From Aedes albopictus (lineage: Eukaryota > Arthropoda > Insecta > Diptera > Culicidae): a stretch of 64,000 bases of DNA. The DNA lies in assembly GCF_035046485.1 (NCBI RefSeq), contig NC_085137.1, positions 458,299,004 to 458,363,003 of the forward strand, given 5' to 3'. The notes below the pieces were generated by a model. It ran no database searches. It was given only the letters and a program-made list of their open reading frames with translations, and was not told the DNA's origin. The first letter of the stretch is position 1. Each line of letters starts with the position of its first letter. The position numbers and the translations under genes are program-made. This document shows, piece by piece, positions 53,253-63,936 of the stretch.

Positions 53253-53960
53253 CTCTTGATCCTAGAGAAATTCTGACGAAATGCCTGGAAAAAAGATCTG
53301 GATGAATTTCTGAAAGAATCCACATGGAAGATGAATACCATCACGAATAATTTTAGGAATCCCTGCAAGAATTTGTGGAGATAATCCTAGAAGAACTCTT
53401 GGATAAATTCCAAGAGGAATTTCTGGAAGAATTCTAGGGAATATCTCCCGAAGAACCATATGAGGAAATCCTGGAGAAATCCCTGCAGGAATTCATGGGG
53501 AAATTCCAAGAGAAACTTGTGGGGGAATCTTTTGAAAAATCCTTGTAGAAATCACAGTAAGGAACTTCTGCCGGACCCCAGTGACTTCCAAGAGGGTTTC
53601 CTTGAGGAATATAAACATTCCTCTTGTGATTTTTCCAGAGATTCCTCTAAGGATTTCCTTAGAAATTTCTCTTGGAGTACCAGCAGAAATTTCAGCTAGG
53701 ATTCTTCAAGATATTCCTGCTAAGATTTCTCCATGAATCCTTCCTGGGATTTCACAAACAATTCTCAGCTGGGATGTCTGCAGTAAATCCTTTTAGAAAT
53801 GCTCTAAGTATTCCTGAAGGATTCCCACCAGAAATTCCTGGATAATTCCTGGAGCAATCCCAGATAGAATTCTTGCAGGGATCACAAATGGATATCCAGC
53901 AGGAATTACTGGTAAAATAGTGAGAAAAAATCCTGAGGAATCCTAGTAATCAAGCAGGAC
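53253..53960. repeat. 12-bp degenerate repeat, orientation flips inside
   Basis: GGAATTTCTGGAAG-type units to about 53560, TTCCTCTAAGGATTTCC-type units at 53600-53800, then mixed. Confidence 0.65.
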
Positions 53961-54399
53961 ATTCTCAGTCCTCGGTTTCATCCAGGAATTTCTCCAAATT
54001 GTTGAGATGCAGGCTCAGTTCCACTTGGAGCGTTATTACAGTAAGAAGAAAAATGCAAAAGTATATTTCATCACAAATAACAACTTTGTAGAATACACAA
54101 AAAATCTCTAAAAAAATGATAGTAAAAAAACTCTTCAGGGGTCGTTCACAAAAAAATGACACATAGGGTATAGGGTGTGTCATCAGTAATCTCACGCTCC
54201 CACATTCATCCTATTTGAAAACAAGCGATTACGGCACCAATTGATTCCGTTCTTTTTGTTTTCATGCGTGCTCACTTTTAACAAAAAATACAAAAATAAG
54301 AAACAAAACAAACTACGCTTTAATCCTCTGTTTTTCGTAGGATGAAAATGGGAGCCACATGATTTATAAGGGAATCAATACCCTAATACATTCTATGGA
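53961..54399. other. unclassified AT-rich sequence
   Basis: About 440 bases with no recognised gene or element. GGGTCGTTCACAAAAAAATG near 54137 could be a MITE end, but no partner was found. Confidence 0.3.
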
Positions 54400-55073
54400 G
54401 GATAAAAAAAAACCTTTGAAGCAATTTCCGATGAAAATCTCCCGAGAACTTCCTGTAGGAATTCCATAAATGTCACAGGGGGAAATCCTGACCGATTTTC
54501 AGAATAAAAATTCAGAATTTTGGAAAAATATTTAAAAGAATTTCTAAAATAATCTCTGGAGGAAAGAAAAAAGAAATTAGTAGGAAAATTCCAGATGGGG
54601 AACCTGAGGACAAATGTAAGAAATAATTTCAAGGGGCACTGCTAAGAATATCTCTTGACGAATTCGAAAAAAAAAAATCTGGGAAAAATCCAGAAGAATC
54701 TTTGCAAGCATTAATGAAGGAGTCTCTTGAGAAAATCCATGGGAAAATCTGGAAAAATGAACGACAGTTTGTTTGAGATGTTTTAGAAAGAATCTGTGTA
54801 GCAACATCTGGAGAAATTCCCGGTAAAATATGTGAATGAAAGAATGAACGAAAAATTCTGTAGGTAAATTCTTCAAGCAATAAGCGGAAACTTTAGAATG
54901 TTCCCATAAATTCCTTTGTTCATTTTTCCAGAGATTTTTTTTTTTTTCAAATATTCTTCCACAAATTCCTTAATGAAATTCACCACAAACTTCTTTGGTT
55001 ATGGCATGAAAATGAAATTTGTGGAACAATGCTTGTAGGGATCTTTGAACGTATTTTTAAATATTCTCAACAA
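54400..55073. repeat. 12-bp degenerate repeat, eroded block before the gap
   Basis: Diverged AAATTCC/GGAAAAATC units with A-runs, ending at the assembly gap. Confidence 0.55.
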
Positions 55074-55573
55074 NNNNNNNNNNNNNNNNNNNNNNNNNNN
55101 NNNNNNNNNNNNNNNNNNNNNNNNNNNNNNNNNNNNNNNNNNNNNNNNNNNNNNNNNNNNNNNNNNNNNNNNNNNNNNNNNNNNNNNNNNNNNNNNNNNN
55201 NNNNNNNNNNNNNNNNNNNNNNNNNNNNNNNNNNNNNNNNNNNNNNNNNNNNNNNNNNNNNNNNNNNNNNNNNNNNNNNNNNNNNNNNNNNNNNNNNNNN
55301 NNNNNNNNNNNNNNNNNNNNNNNNNNNNNNNNNNNNNNNNNNNNNNNNNNNNNNNNNNNNNNNNNNNNNNNNNNNNNNNNNNNNNNNNNNNNNNNNNNNN
55401 NNNNNNNNNNNNNNNNNNNNNNNNNNNNNNNNNNNNNNNNNNNNNNNNNNNNNNNNNNNNNNNNNNNNNNNNNNNNNNNNNNNNNNNNNNNNNNNNNNNN
55501 NNNNNNNNNNNNNNNNNNNNNNNNNNNNNNNNNNNNNNNNNNNNNNNNNNNNNNNNNNNNNNNNNNNNNNNNN
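55074..55573. other. assembly gap, 500 N
   Basis: Exactly 500 undetermined bases, probably a placeholder of arbitrary length. Open frames running through it are meaningless. Confidence 0.99.
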
Positions 55574-56058
55574 CCGTTAGTAGTAAAAATAACAAAACTT
55601 CTCCAACATGCCTACCAATCTGGTAAGTCCACTGTGACTTTTTTACACAAGGTTGTTTACGATATCGAGAAGGCATTCGCTCAAAAGCAATCCTGCTTGG
55701 GTTTTTTCTTAGGTATCGAGGGTACCTTTGACAACGGGCCTTTCGATGCCATTTTGGAAACCACACGAGATCATGGTATATCTCCAACGATTTCCAGTTG
55801 GATTCACCAATTGCTCAAAAACCGACATCTCCTTTGACATTGCGTCAAGCGGCGATTAGGAAATTGAGTGTTTGTGGATGCTCCCAAGGAGGAGTCTTGC
55901 CCCGTTTTTGGGGAATCTCGTAGCAGATACGCTATTGAGGCAACTCAATATTAGCGATTTTACCACTGATTTTGTCGACGACTACCTAACCTCCAAACAA
56001 TCCCCTGTTTGTGTTGTCCGGGTAACTGGTAGCGGCATTCAAAATCCGTGTTTGTAAA
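55574..56058 (+). pseudogene. decayed reverse transcriptase fragment of a non-LTR element
   Basis: Three plus-strand pieces in different frames resemble consecutive parts of a non-LTR RT: AYQSGKSTVTFLHKVV with FLGIEGTFDN (motif A; the usual catalytic Asp position reads Gly), a piece related to KLSVCGC(P/S)QGG with the GNLVADTLLRQLN region (motif B) and TDFVDDYL (motif C, FADD altered to FVDD). Frameshifts separate them, and the start is lost in the gap. The wording resembles LOA/Jockey-type mosquito elements; the clade cannot be fixed from this fragment. Confidence 0.65.
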
Positions 56059-57270
56059 AAAAAATGCCCTAAGCTGTAAGTTCTTTGAATCTCGTGATTC
56101 GAGCTCCTGAACAGTTCGAAGAACTGCGCCATATCTCACATCCGCGAAGCGGATAACTCTCGATTGTAGGACTAATCCTGATGAAGGAAGTAAACGTACG
56201 CTAATCGTGTTTACTTTCCTCGGAATACAATTATCTGTGAAACAAAAATTCCAAATTCCAAAGTGATAGTGACGTTATTTCACCCGTTCCATAAATACAA
56301 TCGATACACCTCTCGTTCCCGTTTCGTTCCACTCCCCCCCCCGCCCTCCCACAGTCAGTCGTCGAGTCGCGAGGCAGATAATTCACACTTTGTGTTCGCG
56401 ATCGGTGGTACAAACGTACACACCAACTAGGTATATGAGCACGAACGAACCGCCGGGAACCAGTCTGTTGTTTTAGCAAACAAACCGGTAAGTGATTAGC
56501 GCACGGGATCCACTTCCGCCTGCGTCTCGGTTCCCGGTCGGTTTCTTCAACCTGCCGCGCCGCCACCACGCGACTTTGGTCGTGGGGGTATACGACGACG
56601 GCGGCGACGACAACGAGAGGCTCGTATTCTTGCTTGTATGAGTATTGACTGGACAAACAATACGAAACAGACAGTAGCTATAGAATACGGAAAAGTAGCG
56701 TATTTATCTCGTGGCATCAAGGAACACTTGCAAACACCCCGGATTACGACAACGATTCCCGCGTGTTCCGCAAAATTGATCAGTTTTATTTTCGAGCATT
56801 TATAACTGGAGAAGTTCTGGTGAAGGTAATTAGACTTTCTCGCGTGCGGGGCACTATAGTTCAATTGTTTACCTTTTCCCGACTGCCGACAAGCCGGTTT
56901 GAGTTGGTCATCAGAACTGTGCTGTGTGAAGAGCTTAATTTGTAATGGAGGATGAGTGGGGCTCCAAGTATGGCAACTCATTACGACATGTTATGACACA
57001 ATTTAATTGCGTACTTAGCTTAGTTCTCATCGCAAAGTAGACCGGTGAACTTTAACAAGTTTCTGCATGAATTCATTTATTCATTCGAGTTCATTCCCGT
57101 TCATTAATGCCGTTCTGTCTAGGTGGCCATGATAATAAGTTTATTCATAGTAAATAAAGTAATAAAGTATAAGTAAGGGATAAGTAAATAGTGCATTGTG
57201 CCATGATATAATTAATCGAAAGTAAGATGTTGTCGTGGTCACAAAATGTGGAGCCATCTGCATGGTCATA
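56059..57270. other. unclassified unique-looking region
   Basis: About 1.2 kb of complex sequence, GC-rich at 56320-56620. Open frames of 141 and 144 codons on the minus strand lack recognisable domains. It contains the possible promoter/first-exon signals listed separately. Confidence 0.35.
56340..56500 (+). promoter_or_regulatory. speculative transcription start and 5' splice donor
   Basis: TCAGTC at 56355-56360 matches the arthropod initiator consensus, and GGTAAGTGATT at about 56489 is a strong splice-donor match 130 bases downstream, in a locally GC-rich unique segment. Both motifs are short, and no DPE match or coding exon follows. Treat as a hint only. Confidence 0.15.
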
Positions 57271-57544
57271 TCCACTGATGAACCGAATTCACTCGGTCCG
57301 GAAGTTTTGACACTAGAACGGGGCCATTTCCAATGAGAATCTTCTAATTCTGATTGAAAATAGACGAGTGCACCAATGAACTGAATTCATCGCGGTCCGA
57401 GAATTTTGACACTAGAGCGGGGCCGCTTCCAACCAGAAGTCAACAATTTCCAATCAGAATTGAACAATTCTGATTGAGAATGGCCCGCTCTAGTGTCAAA
57501 ATTCTCGGACCGCGATGAATTCAGTTCATCGGTGCACTCGTCTA
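57271..57544. mobile_element. nested MITEs of the GATGAACCGAATTC family
   Basis: A left half-copy (57271-57360: GATGAACCGAATTCACTCGG, then TTTTGACACTAGAACGGGGC) runs directly into a complete inverted-repeat copy at 57361-57544 whose ends are TAGACGAGTGCACC and GGTGCACTCGTCTA, with TA at both tips. Arms of about 60 bases carry GGTCCGAGAATTTTGACAC and CTAGAGCGGG. Confidence 0.7.
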
Positions 57545-57690
57545 TAGGCTAGAGGAAGTGACTCACCTAGGATGAGCCATGAATGGCTCATGAAGATGAA
57601 TCATATGCAAGGAAAAGTAGATTTTACAAGGATATCTATTTTTTTCTCAACGACAAAAGTTCATCCACATTCATCCAGTTCATCAAGCAT
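57544..57690. mobile_element. MITE of the TAGGCTAGAGGAA family, copy 1
   Basis: Left end TAGGCTAGAGGAAGTG. The right end contains TTCATCCACATTCATCCAGT but its tip is altered. The interior contains GATGAGCCATGAATGGCTCA, itself an inverted repeat. It lies directly between two GATGAACC-family copies. Confidence 0.55.
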
Positions 57691-57839
57691 ATGGACGTTT
57701 CCACCGATGAACAGCATTCACTCGGATCAAGCGGGGCCATTTCCAATAAGAATTTGACGATCCTGATTGGAAATGGTTCCGCGCTAGTGTCAAAATTCTC
57801 GGACCGACTGAATTCGGTTCATCGGTGGATAAGTCCATG
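57690..57839. mobile_element. MITE of the GATGAACCGAATTC family, copy with left-arm deletion
   Basis: Left tip ATGGACGTTTCCACCGATGA, right tip complementary to ATGGACTTATCCACCGATGA. The left arm lacks the AGAATTTTGACACTAGA segment that is present on the right. Confidence 0.65.
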
Positions 57840-58765
57840 GTTCGATGGTAGAAATTAACATAAAATAAATATGGTCAATCAACCTTTTTTAAAAAGGAGT
57901 TCACCCATAGTTATAGGTTGATACTAAGAGGTTAGCGAACGTACAAATTCAAAATTCTCGGGACGAATGAACTCGACACTCATGATGGACTCGTTTAATG
58001 AAACAGGTACTCAAAAAAAAACAGCCTTGTCATTCTTTCTGTTCTCATCAAGGGATAAGTTGAGGGTAATTTCCTAATGTAAATGTCCATTAAAATCTTC
58101 CGTAGCATCAATTCACACACGAAAAATGAAGAAAAAAAAATCGAAATGATTGAGATTCTTCTAAGCCAACTTGCCCCAATAAGTGCTGCCCTGAAGGCGC
58201 GCTCGAAGTCGGGTGCGCAACATGTAATAAACCACATCCGTCACCTAACCGGCGCGCGGCACCATCATCGCGTCGTAGTCGCAGTCAGTTCGCCGTGCTC
58301 TATTTGCCGGCAGAAACGTGTGATTATTCAACTGCCAGGCGCAACAACTAATAAAATGTGCACCTCTCTCGTGCTGTACAACACATGTACTCTGTACATA
58401 CATATCTATAGTGATCTTTTTACTATAGCTACTTGAGGAGGTACTGTAGGGAGAGGTACTTGCTTGCAATGTCGGTAAGGTGCAGTGCTGCAAAATGGTG
58501 CACATGCTCCCTCAGCTCAGCCTGGACTTCTAAATCCGACAAGAGCAAAGCACACAAATCAAAATCACAGTTGCATCACTTTCTTAATGCAGATAATGAA
58601 TCAAATTTCAAGTTCAATTTCGAAATCTTAGTAAACATCGAATGAACTATTTTATTGAACCGCCATCAACGGCCTTATTTCGAAATTCAAATGAACTTCG
58701 TAGAGATTTAAGACCTGTGTCGTGTTGTCTAGGAAGAACAAGTTCACCATGACAAACACGGCTGC
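57840..58765. other. unclassified sequence
   Basis: About 925 bases of AT-rich complex sequence with a GC-richer patch at 58190-58300. Short unrecognised frames only. Confidence 0.35.
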
Positions 58766-58908
58766 ATGGATTTATACATCGATGAACCGAATTCACTCAG
58801 TCTAAGAATTTTGACGCTAGAGCGGGCCCCTTCTGATTGGAAATGGCGCCGCTCTAGTGTCAGAATTCTCGGACCGAGTGAATTCGGTTCATCGGTGGAT
58901 AAGTCCAT
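58766..58908. mobile_element. MITE of the GATGAACCGAATTC family, further copy
   Basis: Left arm ATGGATTTATACATCGATGA to GACGCTAGAGCGGGC; right arm GCCGCTCTAGTGTCAGAATT to TCATCGGTGGATAAGTCCAT. The right end is directly joined to a TAGGCTAGAGGAA element. Confidence 0.7.
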
Positions 58909-59112
58909 AGGCTAGAGGAACTGGTTCAGATTGTGTGAATGATGATGGAGCATCTGTCAAATTTTATTGTTATTATTATCATTACTTTATTATAGAGATT
59001 TTCAGCCCTAGGCTGGTTCATCTCTTATCTGTCAAATTTAGCATTTTTTAATATAAAGATCTACTTTTTGTCTTCGTTAAATTCATCCACATTCATCCAG
59101 TTCCTCTAGCCT
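58908..59112. mobile_element. MITE of the TAGGCTAGAGGAA family, copy 2
   Basis: Ends TAGGCTAGAGGAACTGG and CCAGTTCCTCTAGCCTA are exact complements with TA tips. The interior is interrupted by a short retro-insertion at 58965-59026. Confidence 0.75.
58965..59026 (-). mobile_element. 5'-truncated non-LTR/SINE tail with 13-bp target duplication
   Basis: The direct repeat ATCTGTCAAATTT at 58952-58964 and 59027-59039 brackets a 62-base insert. On the minus strand it reads GAGATGAACCAGCCTAGGGC and ends in ATAATAATAAC-type tail repeats. A long duplication and a simple-repeat tail are typical of target-primed reverse transcription. The CAGCCTAGGGCTGAAA motif recurs at 7914-7929. Confidence 0.75.
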
Positions 59113-59369
59113 ATTAACGCATCAAAAAAGTGAAGTCTTTTTTTTATTTTGATTACCAAAATGACCAAAGAAGTGAGTTGTGTTCATGTTTGACCAACCG
59201 ATGCCAAAAGATTTCCGTTGGGTTCATTATGTTCAAAATGAACCAAAAAAGTTTCAAGCAATCAGCTGATCCAGTCTCCTTTGCTTCTGATGCCAAGCTA
59301 CACTTGCTCGTTTTGAAACAGACAAGGTAACGGGTAGGTATATGGATGCAGTTATGTGCAATTCTTAAA

Positions 59370-59392
59370 NNNNNNNNNNNNNNNNNNNNNNN
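59370..59392. other. assembly gap, 23 N
   Basis: 23 undetermined bases. Confidence 0.99.
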
Positions 59393-59715
59393 GGCCGACC
59401 TTGACGTGGTGGAATTCGACATTTTTCACACTGGGGATTTAAAAATGGTCCTATTTCACGTGCACGGTAACAAAAAATCACTTAAATCATGAGTTTCAAG
59501 CAAGGGGCGTGACACAAGATCAAAAAGTTGTAAAATATACAGGGTGTTAGGTTCCTGAGTGCAAACTTTTTAAAGGGTGGTAAAGGACCATACATTCAGG
59601 CCAAACATTTCAATAGGTCCTGATAAAGGATCATAAATGGTGAAAAAAATTAAATAAAAAAGAAAATCGCGTTAAGTACTGTTCCTTTGAATTCCACTAA
59701 GAATTTGCATCCTTT

Positions 59716-59761
59716 GACAGATACGTATTTCGACCTCAACTGTAAGGTCGTCATCAGTGTC
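59716..59761 (-). ncRNA. hammerhead-ribozyme-like motif, minus-strand copy
   Basis: Read 59761 to 59716: stem I GACA/TGTC, canonical core CTGATGA, helix II GACCT/AGGTC with an 8-base loop, then GAA, then the self-complementary helix III ATACGTAT, then C at the cleavage position. One extra C lies between CTGATGA and helix II, which is not canonical. A palindromic helix III would favour dimeric folding, as known for hammerheads in Penelope-like elements. Confidence 0.45.
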
Positions 59762-59789
59762 TTGTACTTGACTCGACAGTCAAGTACAA

Positions 59790-59835
59790 GACACTGAAGA
59801 CGACCTTACAGTTGAGGTCGAAATACGTATCTGTC
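59790..59835 (+). ncRNA. hammerhead-ribozyme-like motif, plus-strand copy
   Basis: Stem I GACA (59790-59793) with TGTC (59832-59835); core CTGAAGA (59794-59800); helix II GACCT with AGGTC (59815-59819); GAA (59820-59822); ATACGTAT (59823-59830); C59831. Same extra C as in the opposite-strand copy. The core differs only at the freely variable position 7. Confidence 0.45.
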
Positions 59836-60459
59836 AAAGGATGCAAATTCTTAGTGGAATTCAAAGGAACAGTACTTAACGCGATTTTCTTTTTATTTAC
59901 AGATATTCCCCTAACAAGCCCAGGTTAATCGTGAAAAAAATTGTTCTACGCATACGGTCAAATCTCAACCGTTACGTAGTTATTGAACTTCCCACGTTTT
60001 TTACTCTTATTGCCTTAACTGGCTATAACTTTAAAATGGTCAAACTTATCGCAGTTTTTTGACCCTTATTCGAAAGATTATTGAATTTTCTATCAAATGG
60101 CATCTTTGAATCGATTGGTTTAGTTAAATAACTAAGTTTTCTAGAGCAAAATAGCTCAGAAGTAGTGTGTTTTAACTTGTTTTTGGCAATTATCTTTGAA
60201 AAATGCGTATTAATTTAAAATTCTTTCTTAGGCAAAGTTGTGGCCCCTGTTCCACTCTACAATTCGTTCTTTGACATCAAACTTCTATCTCTTATCGTTT
60301 TCTTACAATTTCGATTTAAACATCGCATTTCAGATCATAAATTTGCAACTGTCATGGTAAGCACTTTTTTGGCGCACTCTGCCGAACATTTAAATCAAAA
60401 TTGCAAGAAAACGCTAAGAGCTACAAGTTTGGTGTCAAAGAACGAATTGTAGAGTCTAA

Positions 60460-60610
60460 GGCCAGTAGTACACAGGGTCAAATATTTGACAAGGAAAGAA
60501 CTCAAGAAACAACATCAGTTTGACACTAATGAAAATTTGATCGAGTCAAACAGGATGTTTGAGCATTGGTTTCTTTTCGGACAAATATTTGACCCTGTGT
60601 ACTAGCAGCT
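60460..60610. mobile_element. PIF/Harbinger-type MITE, copy 1
   Basis: A 151-bp element flanked by TAA on both sides (60457-60459 and 60611-60613). Ends GGCCAGTAGTACACAGGGTC and the complement of AGCTGCTAGTACACAGGGTC; both continue into CAAATATTTG. A three-base TWA target is the PIF/Harbinger signature. Inserted in the right arm of the foldback at 59538-60989. Confidence 0.8.
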
Positions 60611-60991
60611 TAACAGAGGCCACAACTTTGCCTAAGAAAGAATTTTAATTTATAACGCATTTTTCAAAGATAATTTACAAAAACAAGTTAAAACACACTA
60701 TTTTTAGCTATTTTGCTCTAGAAAACTTAGTTATTTAACTAAAACAATCGACTCAAAGATGCCATTTGATAGAAAATTCAATAATCTATCGAATAAGGGT
60801 AAAACAACTGCGATAAGTTTGACCATTTTGAAGTTATAGCCAGTTAAGGCAATAAGAGTCAAAAACATGGGAAGTTCAATAACAACGTAACGGTTGAGAT
60901 TTGACCATATGCGTAGAACATTTTTTTCACAATTTATGGTCCTCTATCACCCTTTAAAAAGTTTGCACTCAGGAACCTAACACCCTGTATA

Positions 60992-62337
60992 TGTTCAGCC
61001 AAAAGTATTGAAAACATCGAAAAATGAGTAAATAAGTATGTAATCTTAAACTATCGTTTGTGGTTTCAACCAAAAATCTAGGTAGGATTTTAGAATCCTA
61101 TTCATGAGTTTAAAATAAGGGGTGGGACACAAGATTAGAAAATTTAAAAAAAAAATATTTTCAACCATAATCAATATCAACATCGAAGAATGAGTAAATA
61201 TGTATTATTGGACCATCGTTTGTGATTTAAACCAAAAAAAAATGAATTTTCGAAAGCGTTCATACATAATGTGCAGATTTTTACAAAAAATCCCTGGCAA
61301 CATTTCATCTGCCTCTTCATAGAAACAAACTGCAAACTGTCACATGACGTCATCATCCTAGTAGCCCATGCCAACTCTTAAGTACAAGCATTAGAACAGT
61401 AGCAAAAACAATTTTCGCCTACTATGACCCTTTCGGAATCATCAACCAACGACAGGCAACGGCACTTGAAAAGTAGATCAGCGAAAGACCACAGAGTCTA
61501 GGTATCTGCAAAATGTCGATGGAAAGGAAAATGAAATCGAAATCAGCATTTTTGTTTTTCCTATAGAAGAGCAACCCTCTCTCGCTCTCGAGGTTGACAG
61601 GTTTTCAAACGACGCTACGATGGCTTTTTCCTACACCCAACCGACCGATCGACGAAGTAGTTTTCCTCGTTAGTGGGAAATGGTCTCCTTCAGCTTTGCT
61701 GAGTGAGCTTTTCACCGCTTCGCGACGACTGACTATAGCTGGAAACCGTGGAAACCCATTCACCCAGACTCAGACTACCTTGGCTAGACGAGGCGAGCTC
61801 CAGCAACTGCGCTTTTGCGAGGCTGCGGTTATCTATAGGGTGGAGCGAAAGAAGCGTGGTCGTTGTTGATGTAATTATGCACTTATTAAATAATTAAAAG
61901 CACATTTTTGCTGTCTTGTTTCTAATGGAAGGGTTTGGTACGGTTAGGCCGCGGACAATTTCACTTTCCGCAGGGGATTTCCCTTTCAAATGTTAAGTTA
62001 GTAAGGGTGGACCTAGACGTAGCAAATGGAGTTTTCTTGAATTTGGTTGGATTGTTGTCTTGTTTTCCAAAGACCAGATTGATTTTATTGCACTGAAACG
62101 AAACGTTTGTCAACAATTATAGGTATTTTGTTGAAAATTTTCAGAAAACGGAAGAGAACTTGAGAATGCCAGTTCAGTCACTACGATAGATTATTCTTTC
62201 AGCTATTGATTTAAACGAATTGTCGGCGTTATTTTTGTCAAATTTTTTTTTCATAATTTGAAATTGTGTCCTGCCCCTAATCACATATTTTGAATTTATA
62301 TTTTTTACCGTGTGTGCAACATCAGAAGAGGTTTTTC
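60992..62337. other. unclassified sequence
   Basis: About 1.35 kb. At 61047-61085 and 61194-61231 there is a short direct repeat (GTTTGTGRTTTMAACCAAAA). A 91-codon plus-strand frame at 61594-61869 has no recognisable domain. No gene called. Confidence 0.35.
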
Positions 62338-62340
62338 TTA

Positions 62341-62560
62341 AGATCCCAGTACACAGGGTCAAATATTTGTCCATAATGAAACCAATGCTCAAACATCTTG
62401 TTTGACTCGATCGAATTTTCATTAGGGTCGAATATTTGACAAGGAAAGAACTCAAGAAACAACATCTGTTTGACACTTATGAAAATTCGATCGAGTCAAA
62501 CAAGATGTTTGAGCATTGGTTTCTTTTTGGACAAATATTTGACTCTGTGTACTGGGATCT
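62341..62560. mobile_element. PIF/Harbinger-type MITE, copy 2, with internal duplication
   Basis: TTA on both sides (62338-62340 and 62561-62563). Ends AGATCCCAGTACACAGGGTC and the complement of AGATCCCAGTACACAGAGTC. At 220 bp it is longer than its relatives because the ACTCGATCGAATTTTCATTA arm is present in an additional copy. Confidence 0.8.
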
Positions 62561-62654
62561 TTAGAGTGACTGGAAGGGAGGGGGTGTCCGTCATGTTCCT
62601 ATTTTGACAGGTCTCTTGCTCGTTTGGAACGGGAATTGGTATGGATTTGTATGG

Positions 62655-62845
62655 ACTTCTACAGAAGTAACTTGAGGTGATGGAGTTAGAGAAAAACTAG
62701 AGTGCCTTTTAGCTTAGAGTGACGTCAAAGCCAAAATTGGAACAGCGGTCATCACTGTTCCAATTTTGACTTTGACGTCACTCTAAGCTAAAAGGCACTC
62801 TAGTTTTTCTCTAACTGCATCACCTCAAGTTACTTCTATAGAAGT
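62655..62845. mobile_element. ~190-bp near-perfect hairpin element
   Basis: Arms of about 90 bases, near-identical inverted copies (ACTTCTACAGAAGTAACTTG outside; AAATTGGAACAG inside), around a 9-base loop. The tips contain ACTTCTACAGAAGT, itself palindromic. Non-coding; the target duplication cannot be resolved. Confidence 0.7.
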
Positions 62846-63783
62846 TTAGATAGAAGCATACGCCATGTGTAAGGCAGCTTGATTTAGGTTGTTCTATATC
62901 CTTCCACGCATCTTTATTTCTATGCAGTTATGCCAAAGAGAACATACCTTCATTTTTGTTTCCGCCCTTGTGTACAACAGCAAAGAAACAGACGTAACAC
63001 TTAGAATAAATAACATTAAAAAACATCGTCACAAAAATGAAACCGCCTGTGGTGAATAAAATGTGGATGGAAAGAATTGTCATTAAATGTGTCATAAATT
63101 CTCTCCGTGTGAATCCATGGCAAAATGATATCGCACAAGCCTATACGAAACGAGCTTTTGATTTGACGTTTGCGCCAGCGAAAGCTCCGACGTCTTTCAG
63201 TTGATGCGATGTCAGCGTTTGATTGTATTGATGAAGGTACGCATGACGCACGTTTCAATCAAATGCTGCATTCATGTGTAAATGTCATTAAGCAGCGTCG
63301 TATGAATGACATGGATGCAAGAGTGTGTGTGTGATAGGAACCTGTAAAAAGGTGATCTATGGGAAGCGAGTAGAATGTGACGACTGTTTCTCTGTGGTGA
63401 AACTTTATAACCGTCACATTGAAGTATGTCGTTATTGGTACATTGCGTGGCGCTACCACCTCAACACATATACAGTGTCAAGTTATCATTTTTGTTTTCC
63501 AAACCCACCGCTTTTAGAATTTTGGCGCTAGTGTCGCTTTGTGTACCAGTGTTTTTCAACGATTTACATCGTCATTGTGGCGTCAAAACTAGTTTATATG
63601 TCGGGCAGTCCCCGTTGGTGGCGTTGGTGTACGCTTTGATTCTTTACACAAGTTTTCAACGAAATGTTGTTCGAGCTTAAATGTCTGTTCTCTGTGGTTA
63701 TGCGTAATGGAAAGTTCATTTAAGGTAGTGCGATAGCGTCACTTTATCAAGCAGACTAGCAGCACTGCTGAAAATCGAGAGTG
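62846..63783. other. unclassified sequence
   Basis: About 940 bases of complex sequence with short unrecognised frames only (all under 85 codons). Confidence 0.35.
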
Positions 63784-63786
63784 TTA

Positions 63787-63936
63787 AGCTGTTAGTACAC
63801 ATGGTCAAATATTTGTCCAAAAAAAACCAATGCTCAAACATCTTGTTTGACTCGATCGAATTTTCATTAGTGTCAAACTAATGTTGTTTCTTGAGTTTTT
63901 TCCTTGTCAAATATTTGACCCTGTGTAGTACTGGCC
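63787..63936. mobile_element. PIF/Harbinger-type MITE, copy 3
   Basis: TTA on both sides (63784-63786 and 63937-63939). 150 bp, ends AGCTGTTAGTACACATGGTC and the complement of GGCCAGTACTACACAGGGTC, in opposite orientation to copy 1. The interior matches copy 1 (CTCAAACATC, GTTTGACTCGATC, TTGTTTCTTGAG). Confidence 0.8.

Larger units (their letters stand above)
59652..59930. mobile_element. palindromic retro-type insertion with 12-bp target duplication
   Basis: The direct repeat GTGAAAAAAATT at 59640-59651 and 59931-59942 brackets 279 bases. The right arm of the host foldback has only one such site, confirming the insertion. Most of the insert (59652-59898) is a near-perfect palindrome of ~120-base arms around a 4-base centre; each arm contains a hammerhead-like motif. 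The last 32 bases are outside the palindrome. Structure and duplication length parallel the insert at 19704-20204. A Penelope-like origin is inferred. Confidence 0.7.
59538..60989. mobile_element. 1.45-kb foldback element with TACAGGGTGTTAGGTTCC ends
   Basis: Ends TACAGGGTGTTAGGTTCC and its exact complement, with TA on both outer sides. Long inverted arms meet near 60353; matching words include GCCTAAGAAAGAATTTTAAT and GTTATTTAACTAAA. TA targets and CAGGGTG ends fit the Tc1/mariner superfamily. Two later insertions are nested: 59652-59930 in the left arm and 60460-60610 in the right arm. Neither has a counterpart in the opposite arm. No transposase is present. Confidence 0.8.

Noticed and set aside
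55029..55787. Frames of 180-260 codons through the gap
   Set aside because: They consist almost entirely of undetermined bases.
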